Shown: piece by piece, positions 14,344 to 20,959 of the stretch
How positions within the stretch are numbered: position 1 is the first letter of the stretch
Layout of the letters: each line of letters starts with the position of its first letter
Source of the DNA: a virus
IMG/VR virus record: IMGVR_UViG_3300044646_000364
Span: 1 to 25,476 of that record
DNA: 25,476 nucleotides
Strand: one strand, 5' to 3'
Made by a program: the position numbers and the translations under genes
Notes under the pieces: model-generated
Told to the model about the DNA's origin: nothing
Seen by the model: the letters and a program-made list of their open reading frames with translations, nothing else
Database searches by the model: none

Positions 14344-15196
14344 AATTTAAATACCTCTGAACGAGAGTGTCAATGTAGTCCATATTATACTTGGCTAGAT
14401 TGTAATTGTCAATAGAAATATCACTTAGCTTTAGATCAAAGTCCACTTCCTTCTCATACTTGCCATCGTAGATACCAGTTGGGCTATAATCAAACTTACC
14501 ACCACTCAATCCAAACCACACACCGGCAGAACTATCCCAAGTGTCAATGTACTGCTTGAATGGTGCCATCAACTTAATTTCATTAGGACCATCTACCATA
14601 CCAAGGAAATGAATCTTCTTACCATTATTTCTAATACGATCAAGGATACCTCTTTCCTTAAGCTCTTGCATAAACATATAGCGAGCAACAAAGCGCTGAA
14701 GCTTGTTACCCTTCTCCACATTATATGCATTAGGTACAGCAAGAATAGATACACCGATATAGTCTACATGCTTAGATGTAGATGCCCAATCAAATGCACT
14801 AATCAAATCTTCTTTGTCACCAACTTTAGATTGAGGACAGAAGAATGTACCATAGCCTTGTCCCTTAAACATAGGAGCAAGATCGATAGCAGCTTTAATG
14901 GTCATAGAAGAATGTTCAGCTGGATAGTCCGACATAACAACATAGTCTGCTCTAACACGGGCAGCTGCCTCTAACACTTGCATTGGTGTTAGCATTGGCT
15001 TGCCTTGCTTATACATTTCGAAGGCACTATTATCTAGAATGACAGTAGTATCTTCAAAGTCTCTATATTCACTATAGAATTCGGTATACTCTTCGCTAGT
15101 CTCAACTAAGTGAGCAAGAGTTAAGTGACATGGATAGTCTTTAACAAGATCCAAAAACTCAACAGGTGCAATATGGCAAAAGTGTGTCATAATCAT
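14330..15196 (-). CDS. dpdA: DpdA-like DNA guanine transglycosylase (TGT family)
   Basis: A 288-residue TIM-barrel protein of tRNA-guanine transglycosylase type. Candidate catalytic acids are D55 in ILDNSAFEM and D218/D221 in IDTWDSSAGVW, with DYVVMSDYP and IGVSILAVP in between, then IHFLGMVDGPNEI. Length and spacing fit phage DpdA better than tRNA TGTs, which are about 375 residues and carry a Zn site not seen here. DpdA swaps guanine in DNA for a 7-deazaguanine. FolE2, QueD-like and QueE-like genes lie in the same operon, which strongly supports the role. The ATG at 15196 has AGAGG 5-6 bases upstream and overlaps the previous stop by 4 bases. Confidence 0.82.
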   Translation of the reverse strand: MIMTHFCHIAPVEFLDLVKDYPCHLTLAHLVETSEEYTEFYSEYRDFEDTTVILDNSAFEMYKQGKPMLTPMQVLEAAARVRADYVVMSDYPAEHSSMTIKAAIDLAPMFKGQGYGTFFCPQSKVGDKEDLISAFDWASTSKHVDYIGVSILAVPNAYNVEKGNKLQRFVARYMFMQELKERGILDRIRNNGKKIHFLGMVDGPNEIKLMAPFKQYIDTWDSSAGVWFGLSGGKFDYSPTGIYDGKYEKEVDFDLKLSDISIDNYNLAKYNMDYIDTLVQRYLNYVEY

Positions 15197-15582
15197 TTAT
15201 CCTCTACCGTTAAAATGGGACGGTAACGCTCATAAACAAGCTCACATCCATTCTCATTATCTTCACTTACAATGATTGTACAATCTCTATCTGGATACTG
15301 ATTCTTCAAGTATGCTAGTAGTTCTTCTGCAATCATTTCGCATGACAGGTAGTCTAGCTTGAGAGTTCCACTACCATACAATGCTTCTAATTCTCGTTTT
15401 AAGAGAATAAACTCGACATCACGGTCATCATGGAACACCTCAAGGTAGACCTTAAAGTGGAACATATGGCGATGTGGGTTAGCTAGGAAACTAACTTCCT
15501 TTAGTTTCTCATCGGTAGCGGCAGCTGGATAGCAATGGATACCTTCCTTCTGGAATGTTACCCAAATCTTTTTCTTAATCAT
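15193..15582 (-). CDS. Second QueD-fold (T-fold) protein, DpdL candidate
   Basis: A 129-residue protein that I read as a divergent 6-pyruvoyl-tetrahydropterin synthase fold. H16 (GIHCYPAA) and H37-x-H39 (NPHRHMFHFKVYLEV) would form the zinc triad, followed by VEFILLKREL, a CEMIAEELLAYL helix and TIIVSEDNENGCELVYE, in the canonical order. The catalytic cysteine that normally sits four residues before the HxH is absent (Leu33). This suggests zinc binding but a different reaction. Within a FolE2/QueD/QueE/DpdA operon lacking QueC, decarboxylation of 7-carboxy-7-deazaguanine is a specific possibility. It overlaps both neighbours by 4 bases. Confidence 0.6.
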   Translation of the reverse strand: MIKKKIWVTFQKEGIHCYPAAATDEKLKEVSFLANPHRHMFHFKVYLEVFHDDRDVEFILLKRELEALYGSGTLKLDYLSCEMIAEELLAYLKNQYPDRDCTIIVSEDNENGCELVYERYRPILTVEDK

Positions 15583-15953
15583 ATAACTTCGATCCTATAC
15601 ACTTTGAGTAGATCGCCATACCGACCATAGCGAATTGAAGACAAATAAGGATTCTTATCTTTATTATGTTTTGGTTTCATTGCTTGAATTAAGTTCTGTT
15701 CAGTAAACTCAATATGAGGCTGCTGACATTCATATGGCTTAATTAACCAAACAAACTTCCACGATTCATGTTCTTCAAGTAAGGTTCTAAAGTGGGTCAT
15801 ATCATAACCCTTCTCTCTAGCCTTTCTATGGTTCTCTTCTAACTGTTTCAAACCAAGAGAGGTTGAACCAACGTACATTAGTTCACAGCTAGAATTGTAT
15901 ACACCGTATACGCCTCTAAACCTATACTCAAGTGGATCTTTTATACCAGACAC
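15579..15953 (-). CDS. GIY-YIG nuclease-domain protein
   Basis: A 124-residue single-domain GIY-YIG protein. GVY (14-16) and YVG (27-29) form the name motif, a H at 42 (ENHRKA) follows, and E85 in TEQNLIQAMKPKHN matches the catalytic Glu and its P-x-x-N context. The usual arginine between YVG and the His is not clearly present (GLKQLEENH). No DNA-binding extension is fused, unlike classic homing endonucleases. It overlaps folE2 by 13 bases and the next gene by 4, so it is embedded in the modification operon rather than inserted as a free-standing homing gene. Confidence 0.75.
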   Translation of the reverse strand: MSGIKDPLEYRFRGVYGVYNSSCELMYVGSTSLGLKQLEENHRKAREKGYDMTHFRTLLEEHESWKFVWLIKPYECQQPHIEFTEQNLIQAMKPKHNKDKNPYLSSIRYGRYGDLLKVYRIEVI

Positions 15954-16888
15954 CCTGGAACCTCATGTGGACTAAATTTAGATGTGACTGCAATAGCATT
16001 CCAAGGATGTAGACTCTCTTCATGCGATACAGCTAAAGAGAAATCTCTAATTCTACCCTTGTCAAACCATTCGTCCAATGCAGCATACATTATACGGCAA
16101 ACATCTTCAGAGAACAACAGGTTGGCTCCATTCAATTCAGCAAACGCTTGCTCATCTCGTCTCTTGACAACAATCTGTACCTCAGTTGGAATATGCTTTC
16201 TGCAAAGCTCAACGAGATCTTCAAACCAAATGATCTTCGATGGATCAAACTCAACCTTGACCTTTAGAATAGATCTCTGGCTATGAGCATTGGCAGCAGC
16301 ATTACGATGAGTGCGGGCATCATATGCTAGCTCAAAAGAGCAAGGACAGGTTGAGCTATAGACATAGTCAATAGTAATAAAGAACTTGTAGTTACCATTG
16401 TGGTACTGACCCTCTAGCTCTGTCTTATAGGCAATATGACCACGAAGTTTTTCTTCTGGATTATCGTCTCTACGAGAACGGAGAGCATCTTGAGTCCATG
16501 GATACTTAAAGCGAAGCTTACAGTATGCACTTTTTGAACCCTGCTTCTCAGCGAGCTCCTTTAGTGCTCCTTGGATGCCATCAATTGAAAGATGGTCTTT
16601 GATCTTATTATGCATAATGAGATAGAGTCTCGAAAGATTCAATCCCTTAGCATTAGGGTCATCCAAAGAGCAATAAAGGCTGGCTTCTGCCTGCAACTGT
16701 TGTGTATTACCATCACGGCGCTTGACCATAATAGGAAGGTCAACTGGAGCAATGCCAACCTTACGAAGAGGAACCCTCGCACCAGGTAAAACTGGATTTA
16801 CTTGAGGGTCAGGTAACTCCTCACAGTAGAAATTACTATCATAATTAAATACAAGATCTGGCATCTTGTTAGAGTAATCAATACCCAT
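15941..16888 (-). CDS. folE2: GTP cyclohydrolase type IB (FolE2)
   Basis: Converts GTP to dihydroneopterin triphosphate, the first step to 7-deazaguanines (and folate). The 315-residue protein has the FolE2 features KVGIAPVDLPI, KGLNLSRL (81-88), STCPCS (179-184) and HSQRS (202-206). FolE2 is not homologous in sequence to the common FolE and can use metals other than zinc, which suits low-zinc seawater. The start overlaps the queD-like gene by 11 bases. In this context it most likely feeds DNA modification rather than folate synthesis. Confidence 0.93.
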   Translation of the reverse strand: MGIDYSNKMPDLVFNYDSNFYCEELPDPQVNPVLPGARVPLRKVGIAPVDLPIMVKRRDGNTQQLQAEASLYCSLDDPNAKGLNLSRLYLIMHNKIKDHLSIDGIQGALKELAEKQGSKSAYCKLRFKYPWTQDALRSRRDDNPEEKLRGHIAYKTELEGQYHNGNYKFFITIDYVYSSTCPCSFELAYDARTHRNAAANAHSQRSILKVKVEFDPSKIIWFEDLVELCRKHIPTEVQIVVKRRDEQAFAELNGANLLFSEDVCRIMYAALDEWFDKGRIRDFSLAVSHEESLHPWNAIAVTSKFSPHEVPGCLV

Positions 16889-17360
16889 TATTACACCTCA
16901 CGGTTTCAATAGCACCATTTACATAAAAAGCAGAGTTAAACTCATGCTCGTATATTTCTACAGTGTCTATCCAAACACGATTGTTTGTCAACTCTTGAAT
17001 CTTGGGATTAATGTTATCAAACACAAACTTACATGATGCTTCAATACCAGGACCCCAGCCCTTTGTTACATCCATGACATTCATACTAATTGCATCCATT
17101 TCATGCAATTCTTTAAACAGTTTAAGATATGGGTCATCAGATGCAATTAGCATTCTATGGTCCCATTGGTCCTCTAACCACTTCTTTACCCATTTAAGAT
17201 CACCAAAGTCCATGCACCACATTCTTTCATCTAATGTTTTACATGCAAACGTAAACTTAACATAACGCCCATAACCATGGGCCCACTTACAATGACCCTT
17301 ATCTCTCCATTGACGATGGCCAGTGGAGATCGGACCTATTCTTTTAGTTGAATAATACAT
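16878..17360 (-). CDS. queD: QueD-like 6-carboxytetrahydropterin synthase
   Basis: Second step toward 7-deazaguanine: dihydroneopterin triphosphate to 6-carboxy-tetrahydropterin. I chose the ATG at 17360 (MYYSTKRIG), which shares a base with the upstream stop and is preceded by GGGAG. The 160-residue protein has ISTGH (H15), C24-x3-H28, DFGDLK (51-56), DHR (67-69), a GIEAS segment and VEIYEHEFNSAFY. The second His of the usual HGH zinc motif is Tyr30 (AHGYGRY). The catalytic Cys24 is kept. Similar HGYG forms exist in phage and bacterial relatives as I recall, so the enzyme is likely functional. Confidence 0.85.
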   Translation of the reverse strand: MYYSTKRIGPISTGHRQWRDKGHCKWAHGYGRYVKFTFACKTLDERMWCMDFGDLKWVKKWLEDQWDHRMLIASDDPYLKLFKELHEMDAISMNVMDVTKGWGPGIEASCKFVFDNINPKIQELTNNRVWIDTVEIYEHEFNSAFYVNGAIETVRCNNGY

Positions 17361-17827
17361 TATTTTGTCTCCCACCAGAATTCAAACCATTCTGGAACTT
17401 TCTTTCTTGAAATCTTGTTAGCATAAAACTTGGGTACTATACCCTGATCTTTGTTATAAATCAAGGAGGCAACGTAAATATTTTCAGAGTTGAGTTTTGA
17501 CGAAACTGAACTACTCCAATCTTCAAACATTGTCTTTAGTGCTTCTCCACTATCAATAATGTCATCAACAACAAGTACCTTCTTGCCATTGTTAATATCT
17601 TCTGGTACCCAACAGTTAGATTCTTTATTCTCATGGTCTCTTGTCGACCAGCTGATTGGAACTAATCGCAATCCAAGCTTATGGGATAGTACTACACCAG
17701 GAATCAAACCTCCTCGTGATAGTGCTACGATATAACTAAACTCAACTTTTGATCTCTTGATCTTTCTGACAAGGGTATCGATATCCTTATCAAAGTCTTT
17801 AATTTTATACTTAATTAACTTTGCCAT
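17360..17827 (-). CDS. Xanthine/guanine phosphoribosyltransferase-like protein
   Basis: Transfers a purine base to PRPP to form the nucleotide. The 155-residue protein has VALSRGGLIPGVVL, matching the E. coli Gpt segment, a DHEN patch, the PRPP-binding signature VLVVDDIIDSGEAL, and an aromatic C-terminus (EWFEFWWE) like the Gpt purine-binding end. The base specificity is inferred. Placement between the QueE/oxygenase and QueD genes suggests a role in guanine salvage: transglycosylation of DNA would release free guanine, and its GMP product could return to the GTP that FolE2 consumes. AGGAAAGG precedes the start; it overlaps its upstream neighbour by 13 bases. Confidence 0.8.
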   Translation of the reverse strand: MAKLIKYKIKDFDKDIDTLVRKIKRSKVEFSYIVALSRGGLIPGVVLSHKLGLRLVPISWSTRDHENKESNCWVPEDINNGKKVLVVDDIIDSGEALKTMFEDWSSSVSSKLNSENIYVASLIYNKDQGIVPKFYANKISRKKVPEWFEFWWETK

Positions 17828-18297
17828 ACACCTTTCCTAAACCATGTTACGAGAACTAATCTTTTACCTTTTGTGACTTCTACAACGCCATGATCAACTG
17901 CTGTATTATAATAAATTGTCCGGCCAATAGGTTGAGGTAATGATCTTTTATTATTGCCTCGGCCAACTATAATATCGCCACCCACCAAATCATCTGATTT
18001 GTCTATTAGGGTGATTGCAGTACCACCAACAGTATCAGGGTTATCCTGATGAGTCTTAGCATATGCCCCTGATTGATACTCTAAGAAGTAATTGGTTACT
18101 GAGCACTCGCTACCATGAAACTTAATTAACTTAGATTGAATACCATCCCACAAATCTGATCTTACCTTTCTAATGTTACATTTGTATACATTAAACAAAT
18201 TAACATCTTGAGTGTGGAATTGTTTTGGCGAATTGTTATAAAGTTGCCTTAGATACTCCAACTCTTTTTGATTAATAATATTACTTGCTTTAATCAT
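17815..18297 (-). CDS. 2-oxoglutarate/Fe(II) oxygenase (160 aa)
   Basis: A double-stranded beta-helix dioxygenase. H83-x-D85 (KTHQDN) and H136 (VDHGV) bind iron; R146 (KGKRLVL) would bind 2-oxoglutarate. The spacing fits prolyl-4-hydroxylase/PKHD-type enzymes. This copy is separated from the other three by queE, shares TAATG with the queE stop, and lies inside the deazaguanine gene set, so hydroxylation of a modified base, nucleotide or protein are all open. The substrate is not known. Confidence 0.85.
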   Translation of the reverse strand: MIKASNIINQKELEYLRQLYNNSPKQFHTQDVNLFNVYKCNIRKVRSDLWDGIQSKLIKFHGSECSVTNYFLEYQSGAYAKTHQDNPDTVGGTAITLIDKSDDLVGGDIIVGRGNNKRSLPQPIGRTIYYNTAVDHGVVEVTKGKRLVLVTWFRKGVWQS

Positions 18298-19217
18298 TAA
18301 ACACCAATAGTGTTACCCCACAAGTACACATGGACTCTTGCCGAGACATTAAAGCCTCTCTTAAATGCCTCTTCAGCAATAGCACCAGCACTCATGTAAC
18401 CTTCTAGCTCACCAGTCTGACCTTCTTCCGTAGCACCAACAGGCATAATCCAAACAGGGAATGTTACTCCTGCTTTTCTGAATTCATTAGTTACATGGTC
18501 AACTTCTTCCCATGTCTCTTTCTTACCGTTAACAACATACTTGATTTGCCCATGGCCTCTAGAAAGAGAATGGTACTCAGCTAAGACCTCAGGAACAATA
18601 GCATCCTTATTTGTTTCACCAGAAGTAGTCCAGAGCTTAGGAGAAGATGAAATAAAGATCTCTCTGCCCATCTCTCTCCAGTTAGTCATAAAGTTACTAA
18701 ACTCTGGCTTCAGTGCCTGTGTAGCATTAGTCTCAAATGTAATGAACTTAGGACTATTCTTGATCCTATCGAAGTAATCAAGAATACCAACTGTACAGTC
18801 TTGAGCATGCTTCATTAAAGGCTCACCACCAGTGAAGCACATATGGATAGGCTGGCCTGCTGGATGGTCAAACTTTGACTCTAGATTATGGGGAGATCTA
18901 ATGTGGCCAAGAATCTGGTTAGCAATATACTCTGGTGTACCCTTATGCATTAGGTGCTTGAACTTCTTAGCCCAAGAATAGGAAGAGTCACAACCATATT
19001 TCCATACAGGTAGGTCTTCGACTCGCTTAATAAAGTCGACGGGCATATCTTTGTAGGGAAGCTTATATGTCTTAGGATCGGTTGGGTCTTTCTGACCAAA
19101 GCCATCACACTGGAGGTTACAGAGAAAGTATCTCAACCAAGCAGTTGGTATACCAGTGTATCGACCTTCACCCTGAATAGAATAGAAGATCTCAGAATAG
19201 TTATATTCTTTTTGCAT
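18297..19217 (-). CDS. queE: QueE-like 7-carboxy-7-deazaguanine synthase (radical SAM)
   Basis: Ring-contraction step giving 7-carboxy-7-deazaguanine (CDG). The 306-residue protein begins with YSIQGEG (12-18), the QueE hallmark, and has TGGEP (129-133) for SAM. The cysteine motif is split: C33-x3-C37, then about 38 residues, then C76 in YGCDSSYSW, equivalent to the CNLxCxxCDT motif with an insertion between the second and third cysteines. It is longer than bacterial QueE (about 210-225) because of this insertion and others. It heads the deazaguanine block behind its own sigma70-like promoter; GAGG precedes the start. Confidence 0.88.
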   Translation of the reverse strand: MQKEYNYSEIFYSIQGEGRYTGIPTAWLRYFLCNLQCDGFGQKDPTDPKTYKLPYKDMPVDFIKRVEDLPVWKYGCDSSYSWAKKFKHLMHKGTPEYIANQILGHIRSPHNLESKFDHPAGQPIHMCFTGGEPLMKHAQDCTVGILDYFDRIKNSPKFITFETNATQALKPEFSNFMTNWREMGREIFISSSPKLWTTSGETNKDAIVPEVLAEYHSLSRGHGQIKYVVNGKKETWEEVDHVTNEFRKAGVTFPVWIMPVGATEEGQTGELEGYMSAGAIAEEAFKRGFNVSARVHVYLWGNTIGV

Positions 19218-19254
19218 TACAAAAGCCTCAAATTAAACATTATTTATGACGACC

Positions 19255-19283
19255 ACTATACAACAGCTCATCGTTATTTTCAA
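19255..19283 (-). promoter_or_regulatory. Sigma70-type promoter upstream of queE
   Basis: Minus strand: TTGAAA (19283-19278), 17-base spacer, TATAGT (19260-19255). Each hexamer has one mismatch to consensus. It lies in the 66-base gap between an oxygenase gene and queE, the only sizeable gap in the operon, and would drive the deazaguanine genes separately from gp46. A late-promoter-like CATAAATA lies just downstream (19249-19242). Confidence 0.55.
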
Positions 19284-19835
19284 CTATCTCCAATGTGGAC
19301 CCAAAGCCCACATCACTAAAGTTTTTCTCACACCCCGTTGAACCTTCTCAACACTGTGAAATGTTGTTGGCTTAAAGATAACCATATCGCCTTTCTCAAG
19401 GCAAACAGGTTCATCATTAATAATAAGTTCACCACCACTATACTCACTTCTATCCGACAACATCAAAACCAAACTAATTTTTCTTTGATGTGGGGTTTTG
19501 TTATTGAAGATTGTATCAACGTGTCTTGCATAATGGTCATCTTTAAAGTATGTGGTGTGCTGTATCTCTAGCACCCTATAAAGTTCAACATCAAACGCAT
19601 GTTGATAGAAGTCGATAAATGGGTAGATGTTATCTAGAATGTTAAGATAAAACTTTCTATGGTTGTTAAAAGTTATAAACCGAGTCTCACAAGACCTCAT
19701 ATTCTTATCATTGGATATGCCTGATGTCAGACTGTTAACAGTCTGACCTTGACGGATTGGTATACGTTCTGTTGGGGAACTCCAACTGTCAATTAGGTCT
19801 TTTGGAATAGCTGACTTAACAGTTATAATTGACAT
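19284..19835 (-). CDS. 2-oxoglutarate/Fe(II) oxygenase (183 aa)
   Basis: PKHD-type dioxygenase. H105-V-D107 (YARHVDT) and H160 (TTFHSV) bind iron, R170 (RGVRKTL) binds 2-oxoglutarate; SGGELII and GDMVIFKP are conserved barrel segments. It is the third of three adjacent oxygenases sharing the ending pattern GVR-x-L-V/F...GP-W, so these are probably old duplicates. One base separates it from the previous stop. Substrate unknown. Confidence 0.88.
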   Translation of the reverse strand: MSIITVKSAIPKDLIDSWSSPTERIPIRQGQTVNSLTSGISNDKNMRSCETRFITFNNHRKFYLNILDNIYPFIDFYQHAFDVELYRVLEIQHTTYFKDDHYARHVDTIFNNKTPHQRKISLVLMLSDRSEYSGGELIINDEPVCLEKGDMVIFKPTTFHSVEKVQRGVRKTLVMWALGPHWR

Positions 19836-19836
19836 G

Positions 19837-20409
19837 CTACTTCCAGGTTGGACCAGTAATAAAAATGAACAAAATGTTTCTTACACCAGATGTTATTTGC
19901 TCTACCTTGTGTTGAGTGTATGATGTAAATAGGGCAACAGTACCTTTACCCTCTACTTTAGCTGGAAGCGGGTAGCCAGGATGCTCAAAAACAAACTCGC
20001 CACCCTCATACTCTGTTGGATCAGATAACATTACGGTCAAAGAAAGCTTTCTATCGGTTTTCAGATTGTTGTACTTAGGGTTGTTTAGAGCCATTTTATA
20101 ACTCATGGTATCATCATGCCAACCCACACCGTGGCCTGGTAGGTATGTAATATGCTGGATTGCTCCATCAATCTGATAATCAACATCAATACCTAGTTTG
20201 TTAATATTACTTTTTGTGTAATCAATTAACGATTTAAAGACACCTTCGTATGGCTTCATGTTAGCCGATAAGAATCTAACATTACATCTTCTTACACCTG
20301 TCTTACCAAACGATGGATCTATAGGTACATTGTTGATCATCCAGGTGTTGACATTGTTACACCATGTTGATGGAAAGTAATTTGGTGTTACTACAATCTT
20401 TGGAATCAT
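19837..20409 (-). CDS. 2-oxoglutarate/Fe(II) oxygenase (190 aa)
   Basis: I chose the ATG at 20409 (MIPKIVVTPN), one base after the upstream stop and with AAGGTGG upstream, over the one at 20442. H98-D-D100 (VGWHDDT) and H167 (YTQHKV) are the iron ligands and R177 (SGVRNIL) the 2-oxoglutarate ligand. LSDPTEYEGGEFVF is typical of PKHD-type hydroxylases. It ends GPTWK, matching its neighbours. Substrate unknown. Confidence 0.88.
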   Translation of the reverse strand: MIPKIVVTPNYFPSTWCNNVNTWMINNVPIDPSFGKTGVRRCNVRFLSANMKPYEGVFKSLIDYTKSNINKLGIDVDYQIDGAIQHITYLPGHGVGWHDDTMSYKMALNNPKYNNLKTDRKLSLTVMLSDPTEYEGGEFVFEHPGYPLPAKVEGKGTVALFTSYTQHKVEQITSGVRNILFIFITGPTWK

Positions 20410-20410
20410 A

Positions 20411-20959
20411 TTAAACCCACCTTGGACCCTTAAACCAAGCAACTAATGTATTTCTTGTTCCACTTGTTACTGGCGTTACTTTATGTAACATAATTGATGG
20501 GAACGCTATTGCTTCACCAGCAGTTAGCTTAATAGTTTTATTTTTTCTGCCACCTGCAAGAACTAAATCCCCACCCTCATAATTATCCCTATCCGTCAAA
20601 CCAACAATTACTGTAAGCTTGTGGACGACAGGTTTAATTACCCACACTGAATCACTATGCCAGTCGTATTCCATTTGCTGTTCTGATTTATACGTTGTGT
20701 ATTGGAATGAGCTAATATCAAACCAAATATTGAAACCAAACATTCGTTCGTTTGCAGCCATTGCAATATCTTTTAATGCATCTACTATTTGGGGTTCCCT
20801 CTTAGAAGAAATAATTTTCATTAAATAGTTTTCCGGTATGACACCACTACCGTTTGCTGACAAGATATGTGAATCACCAGCTGCATCTGGATACTTCTCA
20901 CATGCTTTGTGGATACCCTCAGCCCACTTACTATTAAAGTATTGCTTTGTCCAGATCAT
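20411..20959 (-). CDS. 2-oxoglutarate/Fe(II) oxygenase (182 aa)
   Basis: Dioxygenase with H101-x-D103 (YDWHSDS), H159 (IMLHKV) and R169 (SGTRNTL). LTDRDNYEGGDLVL and GEAIAFPS are the conserved barrel strands. It overlaps the gp46 stop by 4 bases, so it is co-translated with the recombination genes. First of three tandem copies. Marine T4-like phages often carry such genes near gp46; their targets are unknown. Confidence 0.88.
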   Translation of the reverse strand: MIWTKQYFNSKWAEGIHKACEKYPDAAGDSHILSANGSGVIPENYLMKIISSKREPQIVDALKDIAMAANERMFGFNIWFDISSFQYTTYKSEQQMEYDWHSDSVWVIKPVVHKLTVIVGLTDRDNYEGGDLVLAGGRKNKTIKLTAGEAIAFPSIMLHKVTPVTSGTRNTLVAWFKGPRWV

